Shown here one piece after another: positions 35,352-45,540 of a stretch of 64,000 bases of DNA. Under the pieces are notes generated by a model. That model made no database searches and was not told the DNA's origin. It saw nothing but the letters and a program-made list of their open reading frames with translations. Position 1 is the stretch's first letter. Every line of letters starts with the position of its first letter. A program made the position numbers and the translations under genes. Origin of the DNA: UBA6168 sp964423205 (GTDB lineage: Bacteria; Bacteroidota; Bacteroidia; Chitinophagales; Saprospiraceae); the NCBI GenBank assembly GCA_964423205.1, contig CAYRDX010000016.1:1-64000 (forward strand). Reading direction: 5' to 3'.

Positions 35352-36800
35352 TTAATCCACCTGATCGTGCAGATAGGAATTGCCGGTTCTCAATACTGGC
35401 TCCTCTTCATCAGAAATGGTCCAGCGGGAATACGCCTGCTCAGATGAATGCGGAACATCATCGAGGTCAACACCCTTGCGCAAATAGGCCGGTTGCATTT
35501 CTAATTCATTGACGGTGCGGGGGTTGCTCAATTTCGGTTTAGTGTTAATGCTCGCTGATCTTTCCCGCCTTTTGCGGTCAGCCAAAATTCTCCTTTTCTC
35601 CTCCAACTCATCAAGGTCATTTTCATCATTGACATAAAAATCGTCAGCTTCATGTTTATTAAATCTGCCGGTACCGCCTCTGACAGAATCGAACTCGAAA
35701 ACATTGGCGTTTTGGTCTTCTTCTTCAAAACCAAGACCCTTCAGTTTACTGGGTTGAAATTCGTTGTCTTCCAGAGACACCCTGATTTGGCGGGCATTGG
35801 ACCGGCGGTCTTCTTGGTGGGCATTCCTTTGAATAGTTGTTCGTTCAAAACCCGTAGCAATAACAGTTACACTTATTTTATCACCGAGTTTCTCTTCGTA
35901 ACAATTTCCCCAGATGAGGTTTGTGCCCTTGCCGGCTTCTTCCTGGACAAATTCTGTAATTTCAAAAATCTCGTCCATGGTCACTTCTTTTCTGCCGGAA
36001 GTAATATTCACAAGTATGTGTTGTGCTCCTTTGATGTTATTGTCTTCGAGAAGAGGAGAATTCAGTGCTTCATCGACCGCACGCTTGGCACGGTTCTCAC
36101 CTTCTGCCTCACCGGTACCCATAATAGCTACGCCGCTGCCACGCATGACGGTGTTAACGTCTTCAAAGTCGACGTTTACATAACCAGGTACGGTGATGAT
36201 TTCCGCAATGCCCTTGGCAGCAGTGGTGAGGATGTTGTCAGCCTGCCCGAAGGCCTGGGAAATTTGCAGATTTCCATGGATGGCCCGTAGCTTATCGTTG
36301 GAAATCACAATGAGGGTATCTACGTTTTTCTTTAGTTCTTCGAGTCCTTCAAAGCCTTGACATACCCGTTTATTGCCCTCAAAAGTGAAGGGCAGGGTAA
36401 CGATGGCAACAGTCAGAATATCCATCTCCTGTGCAGCTTTTGCAATGATAGGAGCGGCTCCGGTACCGGTTCCACCACCCATACCAGCAGTGATGAACAC
36501 CATTTTACATCCCTCTTCGAGGTAAGATTTCACATCTTCGATACTTTCCTCACAGGCAAGTTTACCGATGTTGGGTTTGGAACCTGCGCCTCGACCTTCG
36601 GTCAAGGTAGGGCCGAGTTGGATTTTTACTGGGACTGGGCTTTGATCCATTGCTTGCTTGTCGGTATTACATATCGCAAAGTCAACACCAAAGATGCCCT
36701 GCTTAAACATGTGTGTAACAGCATTACTGCCTCCACCTCCTACACCAAGAACCTTGATGATAGGCTTTTCATTGGAATCATCTATTAGCTTGAAAATCAT
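35352..36800 (-). CDS. ftsZ: Cell division protein FtsZ
   Basis: The tubulin-like GTPase that forms the Z ring. The 482-residue protein starts IIKVLGVGGGGSNAV; the GTP-binding loop GGGTGTGAAP, the T3 and T5 segments and the T7 loop region NVDFEDVNTVM are present. After residue about 320 a long charged linker rich in Glu, Asp, Asn and Arg leads to a C-terminal peptide (SYLHDQVD) that should bind FtsA. I chose the ATG at 36800 because it directly precedes the conserved N-terminus; an upstream ATG at 36884 would add 28 unconserved residues. Last gene of the dcw cluster, followed by a strong terminator. Confidence 0.96.
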   Translation of the reverse strand: MIFKLIDDSNEKPIIKVLGVGGGGSNAVTHMFKQGIFGVDFAICNTDKQAMDQSPVPVKIQLGPTLTEGRGAGSKPNIGKLACEESIEDVKSYLEEGCKMVFITAGMGGGTGTGAAPIIAKAAQEMDILTVAIVTLPFTFEGNKRVCQGFEGLEELKKNVDTLIVISNDKLRAIHGNLQISQAFGQADNILTTAAKGIAEIITVPGYVNVDFEDVNTVMRGSGVAIMGTGEAEGENRAKRAVDEALNSPLLEDNNIKGAQHILVNITSGRKEVTMDEIFEITEFVQEEAGKGTNLIWGNCYEEKLGDKISVTVIATGFERTTIQRNAHQEDRRSNARQIRVSLEDNEFQPSKLKGLGFEEEDQNANVFEFDSVRGGTGRFNKHEADDFYVNDENDLDELEEKRRILADRKRRERSASINTKPKLSNPRTVNELEMQPAYLRKGVDLDDVPHSSEQAYSRWTISDEEEPVLRTGNSYLHDQVD

Positions 36801-36933
36801 AACTGCTGAATTTGGACTTTGAATGCTTCCCAATTTGCCAAAACAGGAACGGAAACAGGAGGCAAAACTTCGAAAAAGAAACAAACAAAGACTTGGTTAA
36901 ATAATGTATTGTTTTGAGTGTCAGTAATTCATT

Positions 36934-38253
36934 TTAAAATTTTGAATCGGGTTCAGTCTGGAACCATTCCTTTGTTTTCTGGAAAATATTGTCCAGCCAT
37001 TTATTGGATGAGGCATTTGCTTCCTCCAATTCCTCCGCAGCTTTCAAAGGATCTTTCTCTGCTTTGTAGCTGATTTTTCCATCTTCCAGGTCTTGGATTC
37101 CTTTAAGCAATAATCCTACTGCTGTCGCAAACACAGGGCTGCTTAACTGATCGCTGTAACCATGTGCCAGATGCTCTACAGGTATCCCGATTCGAGTGCT
37201 GATACCAGTATGGTATTCTGTCAGTTTGTCGATATGATTCAGTAATGCACCGCCACCAGTCAATACTATTCCACCAATGAGTTTGTTTTCATAACCACTG
37301 CGGCGAAGTTCCCAAACAAAGTAGTCGAGGATTTCTTCCGCCCTGGCCTGAATGATGTGAGCCAGGTTTTTTTCCGAAATTTCTTTCGGTTCGCGGCCCT
37401 TTAATCCAGGAATGGTTATGATGCGGTTGTCATAAACTTCGTCAGCAAGAGCAGAACCAAATCTGACTTTCAGCTTTTCAGCCTGCTGCTGCATCACATT
37501 GCAGCCCTCTTTGATGTCTCTTGTAATAACATTTCCGCCAAAAGGAATGACAGCGGTATGGCGGATGATGCCATCTTTGAATACCGTAATATCGGTGGTG
37601 CCGCCACCAATATCCACAAGTGCAACGCCGGCTTCTTTTTCTTCATCACTCAGAACGGCGGTTGCGCTGGCTATGGGCTCTAAAGTCAGGTTGGCTACAT
37701 GAAGCCCGGCTCTCTGCACGCACTTTACGATATTTTGGGTGGCAGAAATCTGACCGGTAATGATGTGGAAATTGGCTTCCAGCCTTACACCACTCATTCC
37801 GATGGGGTCAATGATTCCCTGCTCGTCATCCACCGTGTATTCCTGAGGAATAACATGGATAATTTTATCACCGGGAGGGAGTACCAGTTTGAACATATCA
37901 TTGACCAGTTTCTCAATGTCAGCCATTGAGATTTCGGTGTGTATATATTCTCTGGTGAGCATGCCGCGGTGCTGCAGGCTTTTAATGTGCTGGCCAGCAA
38001 TGCCGACGTGGGCAATTGTAAATTTTTGCCCGGCGAATCGCTGGGCTATGTCCACAGCATCGGTTATTGCTTTGACGGTTTTTTCGATATTGGAAACTAC
38101 TCCGCGGGATACACCCTCACTTTCGACTTTTCCGATTCCGAGAATTTCAAGCCGGCCATGTTTGTTTTTGTATCCCGCAAGTGCGCATACTTTTGTCGTG
38201 CCTATGTCCAGGGCAACTACAAATTCCTGATTGGTTAAGTCAGAATTCATCAT
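36934..38253 (-). CDS. ftsA: Cell division protein FtsA
   Basis: Actin-like ATPase that tethers FtsZ to the membrane. The 439-residue protein shows EFVVALDIGTTKVCAL (phosphate 1), the 1C domain with HVGIAGQHIKSLQ, the phosphate 2 motif VALVDIGGGTTDITVF, and the adenosine motif IVLTGGGALLNHI. The C-terminal end (WLDNIFQKTKEWFQ) is the membrane-targeting amphipathic helix. Two ATGs (38253 and 38250) are equally possible. It sits between ftsQ and ftsZ, 49 bases before the ftsZ start region. Confidence 0.96.
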   Translation of the reverse strand: MMNSDLTNQEFVVALDIGTTKVCALAGYKNKHGRLEILGIGKVESEGVSRGVVSNIEKTVKAITDAVDIAQRFAGQKFTIAHVGIAGQHIKSLQHRGMLTREYIHTEISMADIEKLVNDMFKLVLPPGDKIIHVIPQEYTVDDEQGIIDPIGMSGVRLEANFHIITGQISATQNIVKCVQRAGLHVANLTLEPIASATAVLSDEEKEAGVALVDIGGGTTDITVFKDGIIRHTAVIPFGGNVITRDIKEGCNVMQQQAEKLKVRFGSALADEVYDNRIITIPGLKGREPKEISEKNLAHIIQARAEEILDYFVWELRRSGYENKLIGGIVLTGGGALLNHIDKLTEYHTGISTRIGIPVEHLAHGYSDQLSSPVFATAVGLLLKGIQDLEDGKISYKAEKDPLKAAEELEEANASSNKWLDNIFQKTKEWFQTEPDSKF

Positions 38254-38317
38254 AACATGGTTAATTTATACTGATTATGTTTGGTTGTTTTTTCTTTATC
38301 TCAATAGAATATTACAA

Positions 38318-39103
38318 TCATCGCTCACAAACTACCTGGCTTGCAAATCTCAAATCAATCGTCCGGTATTTTTGCCATCCTTCACGGCTCATTCCTTCCA
38401 GGTAAAATATTTTCAATTTTTTCATTTTATCTTCCAAGCCTTCTATGTTTCCTAAAATGACTGCCTGGTCTCCAACTTTCGGTATGAGCACGTATTCGCT
38501 CCTGTTGTTCACATAAATCTGCTCGAACATAGCCTTCCACAAATCATCAGCAGCGATGAACTGGGCTAGCTGATACAAATCTTTCATTCCATGGCGACGC
38601 TTTTTCAGAAAATCAGGAGTATGAGGTGGCACTTTCCCGTTGACAACCAGCGTTCTGGATGTGAAATGTTTCGACAATGGCACCCGAAATCCATCTTTGT
38701 CGATGTAATATTGTGCACCAACTTCATCAAAGACCCGCATTATAGGCTCTCTTTGCTCCACATATATCTTTATTCTGCTGTTGGCTGTCAGCGCAACTTC
38801 TGCATTCAACACAAAGGGGTCTTCTTCCAAAATCCTCTCAATTCTATCTACATCAACGCCACCGGCAGCTTGCTCATCGAGCGATCCACCCAGGCTTCTG
38901 TTGATAATTTTGATGATGTCGGCACTGTCAATCAGGAAATTTCCACCTTCCAGAGGTTCTACTTTAACCACAGTGGCATGAACAACCATTTCTTTCTTGC
39001 GCTCCACGGCAGCTGCCACGATAACGAAAATCATTATCCCGCCCAGCAGCCACCAAAATCGCTGCATCCCTGTCCTGTTCGTATTTTCTGTTTGGCTTTC
39101 CAT
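38318..39103 (-). CDS. ftsQ: Cell division protein FtsQ
   Basis: A bitopic divisome protein that joins early and late division proteins. The 261-residue protein has a short cytoplasmic part, a membrane helix at about residues 14-32 (FWWLLGGIMIFVIVAAAV), a POTRA domain at about 40-115 (VVKVEPLEGGNFLIDSADI ... VDRIERILEEDPFVLNAEV) and the FtsQ beta domain to the end. The order murC-ftsQ-ftsA-ftsZ is the standard one. Sequence of FtsQ is poorly conserved; position in the cluster supports the call. Confidence 0.9.
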   Translation of the reverse strand: MESQTENTNRTGMQRFWWLLGGIMIFVIVAAAVERKKEMVVHATVVKVEPLEGGNFLIDSADIIKIINRSLGGSLDEQAAGGVDVDRIERILEEDPFVLNAEVALTANSRIKIYVEQREPIMRVFDEVGAQYYIDKDGFRVPLSKHFTSRTLVVNGKVPPHTPDFLKKRRHGMKDLYQLAQFIAADDLWKAMFEQIYVNNRSEYVLIPKVGDQAVILGNIEGLEDKMKKLKIFYLEGMSREGWQKYRTIDLRFASQVVCER

Positions 39104-39111
39104 GTTATTAT

Positions 39112-40473
39112 TTATTTCCTTTTCAACAGTATCTCTTTTATCTGTCCGACAAACGTATCGATATCACCTGCTCCCAACGTCAGTAAGACCTCAAAGTCTT
39201 TCTCTTCAACCACCTTTATCAAGCCCTCTTTGCTGGTCAATATCCTGCTGCTGTTTTTCATTTTTTCAAAAATCACTTTCGAACTGATTCCAGATATGGG
39301 TTCTTCCCTCGCCGCATAAATATCCATCAGTATGATTTCATCCAATTTGTCCAACTCCTCGGCAAAGCCATCCATAAAATCCCGTGTGCGGCTGTACAGG
39401 TGCGGTTGGAAAATGCCACTGATTTTTTTCCCGGGAAATAATTCGCGTGCTGCACTTACAGCAGCTTTAATTTCCGTGGGGTGGTGGGCATAATCGTCGA
39501 TGAAGACTGTGTCATCTGTGCGAAGCACCATTTCAAAACGCCTCTTTATTCCTTTGAAGGAGACCAGCGCCTTTCTTGCCGAAGATTCTGTAACACCCAG
39601 GTGAATTCCCACTGCCATGGCGGCGCAGGCATTTTCGATATTGTGCCGACCCGGCATGGACGTTTTCAGCAACTCCCAATGAATTCCTTTTGAAGGAGCT
39701 AAAAAGTCAAAAACGAAGTAACCATCAGAGCTGACTCTAACATTAGTAGCTCTGTAACCGCCATTGTTTACACCGAATGTTTCAAAATCATTTTTGTCAA
39801 AATTCACTGCCAGGCTATGCTGAATCAGTTTTATGCCGCCGGGTTTCAACCTTTTCATAAACTCCTTGAATCCCGTTTCATGCACTTTTTCGGCATCGCC
39901 GTAAATGTCGAGGTGATCGGCATCCATGCTTAGCAAGACCGCCACATCAGGCGAAAGGTGCAGGAAACTGCGGTCAAACTCATCAGCTTCCACAACCACC
40001 CAATCACTGCTACCCTGCACATAATTTGACTTCCAGTTTTGGGCTATACCACCCAAAAAGGCTGTGCATGCGATTCCGCCACAATGCAACAGGTGTGTGA
40101 CCATTGAGGAAGTAGTCGTTTTGCCATGTGTGCCGGCAACTGCAACCGTTTTTTGGTTGCGGCTGATCATACCCAGCACTTCTGCTCTTTTTTTCAATGG
40201 CGTCTGCCTTTCCTGAAAATAGTCCCATGCCTTATGCGATTTTGGTATGGCTGGTGTCCAAACCACCAGGTCTATTTCCTTTGGAATCAGCGACACATCC
40301 TCTACATAGTGAATTGTCATCCCTTCTTCGACCAGCTTTCTGGTCAGGGTTGTTTCGGTTTTATCGTAACCATATATCTCCATGCCGCGCTGAAGAAAAT
40401 ACCGGGCAATTGCCGACATGCCTATCCCGCCAATTCCCAGAAAATACACCCTCTTTACGGCATCGAGTTCCAT
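39112..40473 (-). CDS. murC: UDP-N-acetylmuramate-L-alanine ligase
   Basis: Adds L-alanine to UDP-MurNAc with ATP, the first peptide step of precursor synthesis. The 453-residue Mur ligase has the N-terminal Rossmann motif FLGIGGIGMSAIARY, the ATP loop VAGTHGKTTTSSMV, the central-domain DEFDRSFLHL and the C-terminal DDYAHHPTEI. Mur ligases close around the substrate in three domains. It ends 8 bases before ftsQ and starts 18 bases after murG. Confidence 0.97.
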   Translation of the reverse strand: MELDAVKRVYFLGIGGIGMSAIARYFLQRGMEIYGYDKTETTLTRKLVEEGMTIHYVEDVSLIPKEIDLVVWTPAIPKSHKAWDYFQERQTPLKKRAEVLGMISRNQKTVAVAGTHGKTTTSSMVTHLLHCGGIACTAFLGGIAQNWKSNYVQGSSDWVVVEADEFDRSFLHLSPDVAVLLSMDADHLDIYGDAEKVHETGFKEFMKRLKPGGIKLIQHSLAVNFDKNDFETFGVNNGGYRATNVRVSSDGYFVFDFLAPSKGIHWELLKTSMPGRHNIENACAAMAVGIHLGVTESSARKALVSFKGIKRRFEMVLRTDDTVFIDDYAHHPTEIKAAVSAARELFPGKKISGIFQPHLYSRTRDFMDGFAEELDKLDEIILMDIYAAREEPISGISSKVIFEKMKNSSRILTSKEGLIKVVEEKDFEVLLTLGAGDIDTFVGQIKEILLKRK

Positions 40474-40491
40474 GTTTTCAAATGTTTGCGT

Positions 40492-41589
40492 TCAGTTTTT
40501 AACCAACCCAATCACCTCTTTGGCTATGTCCTCGGCGGCGTTGGGTCTTGCCATTTTCCTGATGTTATTGCTCAGTCGGACTGAAAGTGCTTCATTCCTC
40601 AGAACCTCAAGTGCAGTCCACATCATTTCACCTTCAGCCACTCCATCTTTTACCAATAAGGCAGCATCTTTTTCAACCAGTGCCAGGGCATTTTTTGTCT
40701 GATGGTCCTCCGCCACGTTTGGTGAAGGCACCAGAATAGCTGGTTTACCTACCAGGCACAATTCCGAAATGGTGAGGGCGCCTGCGCGACCAATAATCAC
40801 ATCGGCTGCAGCATAAGCCAGGTCCATTCTGTCGATAAAGTCAATGACTATTACACCTGGCAGTTTTGCAGTTTCACAGGCAGTATATGTTCCAATGTAA
40901 AACTTGCCAGCCTGCCAAATCACCTGTACATCTTCATTTTCAGAAAGTAACTCAGTGCTTGCTGCCATCGCTTCGTTAAGGGTGCGTGCACCAAGACTTC
41001 CACCTACCACGAAAACTGTTTTCTTGTTTTTGTCCAATCCGAAGTGGCTGTATGCATCTGTTCTTTTAGTATCCAGTTTTTCAAAAAAATCAGCTCGAAC
41101 AGGGTTACCTGTAAGGACAATCTTTTCAGCCGGAAAAAAGCGCTCCATGCCATCGTAAGCCACGCATATTCTTGCTGACTTTTTAGCCAGAATGCGGTTG
41201 GTTACACCCGGGAAAGAATTCTGTTCCTGCAATAGAGCCGGAATACCAAGTGCCGTGGCTACATTGAGTGTAGGACCACTGGCATACCCTCCTACTCCAA
41301 CGGCTACATCGGGTTTGAAATCCTGGACAATTTTTCGTGCTTTCCACCAACTCGAAGCGAGTTTGACTGGAAAAAGCAGGTTCTGCCATGTCAATTTTCG
41401 CTGGAAGCCGCTTATCCACAATGCTTCGATGGGATATCCGGCTTTTGGAACTTTTTCCATTTCCAGCTTTCCTTTTGCCCCCACAAAAAGAATGTAAGTA
41501 TCAGGTCTTAGCTTTTTTATAGCATCGGCAATGGCAATGGCGGGAAACACATGTCCGCCAGTACCACCGCCTGAAATAATCACTTTCAT
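40492..41589 (-). CDS. murG: UDP-GlcNAc transferase (lipid II synthase)
   Basis: A 365-residue GT28 enzyme on the inner face of the membrane that adds GlcNAc to lipid I to make lipid II. It shows the N-terminal GGGTGGHVFPAIAIA loop, GVGGYASGPTL, the second glycine-rich motif VVGGSLGARTLNEA and the UDP-GlcNAc site GRAGALTISELCLVGKPAILVP with EDHQTKNA. There is no membrane helix, as expected for a peripheral protein. It lies between ftsW and murC. Confidence 0.97.
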   Translation of the reverse strand: MKVIISGGGTGGHVFPAIAIADAIKKLRPDTYILFVGAKGKLEMEKVPKAGYPIEALWISGFQRKLTWQNLLFPVKLASSWWKARKIVQDFKPDVAVGVGGYASGPTLNVATALGIPALLQEQNSFPGVTNRILAKKSARICVAYDGMERFFPAEKIVLTGNPVRADFFEKLDTKRTDAYSHFGLDKNKKTVFVVGGSLGARTLNEAMAASTELLSENEDVQVIWQAGKFYIGTYTACETAKLPGVIVIDFIDRMDLAYAAADVIIGRAGALTISELCLVGKPAILVPSPNVAEDHQTKNALALVEKDAALLVKDGVAEGEMMWTALEVLRNEALSVRLSNNIRKMARPNAAEDIAKEVIGLVKN

Positions 41590-41601
41590 ATTCTCATAGC
41601 T

Positions 41602-42855
41602 TTAGGGCGTATTATCCCAGGTCATTGGATTTGAACTACCCCCACTTTTCTTCAATGTTTGCCCCGCCAATGGCGTTTCAGCCACTGCCATTTCAGCCGG
41701 ACTAACCGGATTTTGCTGTGCTGTGGCCTGTTCTATATACCTACTCACACTTAATATGATTCCGAAGAAAATGCAGGAGAAAATAGCCGAAGTACCTCCC
41801 CAACTCACCAGCGGCAATGTCAGACCGCCAACCGGAACAAGGTGCACTGAAATGGCCATATTGGCTAAGGCCTGTATGACGATGTTCATAGTCAGGCCCA
41901 TCGTTATCATGGCCCCAAACGATTTCTCACTTTTAGTCACCAGAGCAGTTGCCCTGAAAAAAAGCAGGACGTACAATGCTAACAATATGAGGCCTCCAAA
42001 CAGGCCATATTCCTCCATGAATACGGCATAGATAAAATCGGCGTAGGGAGTTGGAAGATAATTCCGCTGTATGCTGTTGCCAGGGCCTCTTCCAATAAAT
42101 TCTCCATTGGCAATGGCAATCTTGGCCTGCTGATTTTGGAAAGTTCCCTCAGCCCTGTCGTCGAGAAATTCCGATACCCTGGTGGTCCAGGTATCCACCC
42201 TGACATGTTCCGGGGCAAATTGCCATACGACAATCAGGAAAGAAAACATGACTATCCACAGCAACACCAGTAATCCGAGGTACTTGACGTCCACCCTGCC
42301 GATAAACATCATCAGGAATGTTGTCGCAAATAGCACCAAGGCAGTTGATAAATCCGAGGGTGCTATCAAACCGCAGATAATAATGATGGGCAAAATAATG
42401 GGCACAAAGGCTTTACTGAAGTCTTTGATGTAGTCCTTATGTCTCGTAATTTCTCTTGCAACAAGCAGTATAAGTGCCAATTTAGCGAAATCAGAAGTCT
42501 GGAATGTGAAACCCAGGAAAGGAATCTGAATCCAGCGCCGTGCATGATTGATTTCCACACCAAAAGCCAATGTGAACATCAGCAACAGCACTGCCAGAAC
42601 CCACAACCATGGCGCCATTTTCATAAAGCGCATGTAAGGGGTAAGGTATGCCAGGTAGGCCATAAATAGTCCAAACCCGATGATGAACACATGTTTGATG
42701 AGGTAAGAAGTAGTATTGCCACCGCTGAGTTTGTAGGCAATAGTTCCGGTGCTGCTGTACACTGCCAGCACAGAAAATATCGACAACACTGCCAGAATCA
42801 TCCAGATGACTCTGTCACCTCTTAACTCCGCATATAATCTTGCTCCGAAACTCAT
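41602..42855 (-). CDS. ftsW: Peptidoglycan glycosyltransferase FtsW
   Basis: A SEDS-family polymerase that joins lipid II into septal glycan, with the PBP at 47128-49269 as its partner. The 417-residue protein has about ten membrane segments. Characteristic parts are FTFQTSDFAKLALIL and ARRWIQIPFLGF near the active site. Others are GRGPGNSIQRNYLPTPYADFIYAVFMEEYGLFGG and the C-terminal VPVGGLTLPLVSWGGTS. The last 45 residues are a soluble Ala/Pro-rich tail. It lies between murD and murG. Confidence 0.95.
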   Translation of the reverse strand: MSFGARLYAELRGDRVIWMILAVLSIFSVLAVYSSTGTIAYKLSGGNTTSYLIKHVFIIGFGLFMAYLAYLTPYMRFMKMAPWLWVLAVLLLMFTLAFGVEINHARRWIQIPFLGFTFQTSDFAKLALILLVAREITRHKDYIKDFSKAFVPIILPIIIICGLIAPSDLSTALVLFATTFLMMFIGRVDVKYLGLLVLLWIVMFSFLIVVWQFAPEHVRVDTWTTRVSEFLDDRAEGTFQNQQAKIAIANGEFIGRGPGNSIQRNYLPTPYADFIYAVFMEEYGLFGGLILLALYVLLFFRATALVTKSEKSFGAMITMGLTMNIVIQALANMAISVHLVPVGGLTLPLVSWGGTSAIFSCIFFGIILSVSRYIEQATAQQNPVSPAEMAVAETPLAGQTLKKSGGSSNPMTWDNTP

Positions 42856-42880
42856 GACGATGGTTGTAGTTTGTTAGTTC

Positions 42881-44194
42881 TCATTTCTTTTCCAGGCTTA
42901 GAACCGCTTCTCTGAATTGGTTTCCCCTGTCTTCATAATTTTTAAAAAGGTCGAAGCTCGCACAGGCTGGACTCAATAAGACCACATCTCCTGCTTCAGC
43001 ATGTAAGGCAGATTTTCTGACGGCCTCTTCTGCACTTTTAGCTTCTTCAATAATTCTGAGGTCCTCAGAAAAGACCTTAATCAGTTTGCTGTTGTCCGCC
43101 CCCAGGCAAATCAGTGCTTTCACTTTTTCCCTTACAAGCTCCCGGACTGGACTGTAATCATTGCCTTTGTCGGTTCCACCTGCTATCCAGATGACCGGCT
43201 TTTGCATGGCTTTCAATGCGTAGTAAACTGAGTCCACATTGGTTGCCTTGCTGTCGTTGATGTATTCCACACCATCCAGGGTTCCAACTAATTCCAGGCG
43301 ATGCGGTACCGTTACAAAAGTTTCAAGTCCCTTCTGAATGGTCGCAGCATCCATCCCAACTTTCATTGCCGCTGTTATGGCACAGGCAGCATTGAAAAAA
43401 TTGTGTGGTCCCTTTAGCGAACATTTTCGCATATCGAAGGTGGCGTTACCCATAAAGAATTCTTCAACTTTTTCAAAGTGGTTTGGAATTTCAATCAACT
43501 CAGGCCCTTCAATCGGCTGCCGTTTTCTGTAGGCATTCATTTCAGCATCGTCGGCATTCAGAATGAAAACATCTCCTTTTCCCTGATTCATGGCAATGCG
43601 AAACTTTGACCGGACATAGTTTTCCATTTTGTACTCATACCTGTCCAGATGATCTGGGGTGATATTGAGCAAAATGGCTATGTCGGGGCGGAACGTTTCA
43701 ATACCATCCAATTGAAAGCTACTGAGCTCAAGCACATGGTATTTGTAAGTGTCGCCGATTACATTTCTTGCAAAGCTGTATCCTACATTGCCACCCAGTG
43801 CCACATTATAACCTGCTGTTTTCAGCAGATGATGAGTCAGCATGGTTGTAGTCGTTTTGCCATTGCTACCCGTTATGCCAATAATGGTGGCCTTAGTGAA
43901 TTGGCCGGCAAACTCGATTTCAGAAATCACCTTTTTGCCCTGCTTCCGCAATTCGACAACCAGCGGGTTGTTATCCGGAATGCCCGGGCTTTTCATGATG
44001 ACATCTGCGTCCGAGATGCGCTCCCAAGTGTGTTTGCCTTCCTCGTGTGGAATGGCATGTTGTTCCAGTTCATTCTTGTAGTTCTCTTTAATCTTTCCAG
44101 CATCCGTTACGAACACTTCCCAATGGTGGTATTTCGCGAGCAACGCCGTCCCTACCCCACTTTCACCCGCTCCAAGAATGCTTATCTTTTTCAT
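42881..44194 (-). CDS. murD: UDP-MurNAc-L-alanine-D-glutamate ligase
   Basis: Adds D-glutamate in the second ligase step. The 437-residue protein has the N-terminal ILGAGESGVGTALLA, the ATP loop IGITGSNGKTTTTMLTHHLL, the central VLELSSFQLDGIETFRPDIA and NITPDHLDRYE, and the C-terminal YINDSKATNVDSV and LLSPACASFDLFKNYEDRG. The SFQL and NITPDHLDR motifs distinguish MurD from the other ligases in this cluster. It sits between mraY and ftsW. Confidence 0.97.
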   Translation of the reverse strand: MKKISILGAGESGVGTALLAKYHHWEVFVTDAGKIKENYKNELEQHAIPHEEGKHTWERISDADVIMKSPGIPDNNPLVVELRKQGKKVISEIEFAGQFTKATIIGITGSNGKTTTTMLTHHLLKTAGYNVALGGNVGYSFARNVIGDTYKYHVLELSSFQLDGIETFRPDIAILLNITPDHLDRYEYKMENYVRSKFRIAMNQGKGDVFILNADDAEMNAYRKRQPIEGPELIEIPNHFEKVEEFFMGNATFDMRKCSLKGPHNFFNAACAITAAMKVGMDAATIQKGLETFVTVPHRLELVGTLDGVEYINDSKATNVDSVYYALKAMQKPVIWIAGGTDKGNDYSPVRELVREKVKALICLGADNSKLIKVFSEDLRIIEEAKSAEEAVRKSALHAEAGDVVLLSPACASFDLFKNYEDRGNQFREAVLSLEKK

Positions 44195-44217
44195 GGCAAT
44201 ATTGTTTGTCCGGACTT

Positions 44218-45474
44218 CTACCGGATTTTCAGTGTCAATAGTGTCAGGGCAACCAGCAGTACACTTATGATCCAGAACCTCGTCACTATCTTGGCTTCAG
44301 GGTATCCCTTTTTCTGATAGTGATGATGCAGTGGCGACATCAGGAATACTCTCCTGCCTTCACCGTAAATCTTCTTGGTTATTTTAAACCAGGTCACCTG
44401 TATCATGACGGACAGATTTTCGGCGAAGAAAATCCCGCACAGCAGTGGAATTAAAAGCTCCTTGCGAAGCAAAATGGCCATAGCAGCGATAATACCCCCC
44501 AATGTCAGGCTACCCGTATCACCCATGAATACTGCCGCCGGATAAGAATTATACCAGAGAAATCCGATACAAGCTCCAAGGAATACAGCGGCAAATACGA
44601 CCATCTCTCCTGCTCCCGGCAGATAAAACACGTTGAGGTAATCTGCCAGGATGACGTGGCCGGAAACGTAAGCGAATATGGCCAGTGCCACACCAATGAC
44701 ACTGCTCACTCCCGTCGCCAGCCCGTCAAGCCCGTCTGTCAAATTAGCTGCGTTGGACACCGCCGTGATGACGATGATGACCAACGGTATAAAAACAATC
44801 CAAACATATTTTAAAGCCTTTTCTCTTTCGAACGGCAGTATGCGTGCATAGTCCAACTGGTTGTTTTTAAAAAACGGCACGTTGGTGATGAAGGCCTTCG
44901 AATGAATCATTTCAAGTGTATCGCCTCTCGCATCTTCAGCGAGATAGGTTTTTCCGACCAGGGGATAACCTGATTCTTCGGCAGTTTCTATATCCTGGCG
45001 GATGGTTATTTCATCACTCGATAACATCGTCGTGGCCACTATCAATCCACAGCCTATCTGGCCGATAATTTTGAATTTACCACTGAGTCCTTTTTTGTTT
45101 TTGCGAAAAACCTTGATGTAGTCATCCACAAAACCGATAATGGCCATCCAGGTGGTCACCAAGAGCATGACCAGCACATAGATGTTTTCAAGGTTGGCCA
45201 CCAATAAGATGGGTATCACAATGCCCATTACTATGATGACTCCACCCATAGTTGGTGTGCCCTTTTTTTCAAGCTGGCCATGAAGGCCAAGGTCTCTGAC
45301 ATCTTCACCTATCTGCAACTGTTGCAGAAAAACTATTATCCGTTTACCCCATATCGTGGTAATGATTAATGCAAGCAGCATCCCCATACCCGCCCTGAAA
45401 GACAGATAACTCCACAGTCCGGCTCCCGGAATGTCGAAGTTGGTCTGTAGCCAATCAAATAAATAGACGAGCAT
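44218..45474 (-). CDS. mraY: Phospho-MurNAc-pentapeptide transferase
   Basis: Integral membrane enzyme that moves phospho-MurNAc-pentapeptide to undecaprenyl phosphate, making lipid I. The 418-residue protein has about ten membrane helices. Motifs are GTPTMGGVIIV, GFVDDYIKV, AANLTDGLDGLATG and HHHYQKKGYPEAKIV with the three histidines. A polar insertion of about 60 residues (DIETAEESGYPLV ... DTLEMIHSKAF) after the fifth helix is the form seen in Bacteroidota and absent in E. coli. It is preceded by a 187-base gap with a terminator, unusual within the cluster. Confidence 0.96.
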   Translation of the reverse strand: MLVYLFDWLQTNFDIPGAGLWSYLSFRAGMGMLLALIITTIWGKRIIVFLQQLQIGEDVRDLGLHGQLEKKGTPTMGGVIIVMGIVIPILLVANLENIYVLVMLLVTTWMAIIGFVDDYIKVFRKNKKGLSGKFKIIGQIGCGLIVATTMLSSDEITIRQDIETAEESGYPLVGKTYLAEDARGDTLEMIHSKAFITNVPFFKNNQLDYARILPFEREKALKYVWIVFIPLVIIVITAVSNAANLTDGLDGLATGVSSVIGVALAIFAYVSGHVILADYLNVFYLPGAGEMVVFAAVFLGACIGFLWYNSYPAAVFMGDTGSLTLGGIIAAMAILLRKELLIPLLCGIFFAENLSVMIQVTWFKITKKIYGEGRRVFLMSPLHHHYQKKGYPEAKIVTRFWIISVLLVALTLLTLKIR

Positions 45475-45540
45475 GGTTTATTCGTTTCTTTGTTTGCGTT
45501 GAGTAATATCTAGTTTCATTCTCAACTATTACAGATGCAG

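Noticed and set aside
38591..39319. 242-codon plus-strand frame opposite ftsQ and murC
   Set aside because: It runs across two genes of the dcw cluster in antisense, with no domain or signal that makes sense.
43649..44317. 222-codon plus-strand frame opposite murD
   Set aside because: It is antisense to the Mur ligase core; composition reflects the reversed codons of murD.
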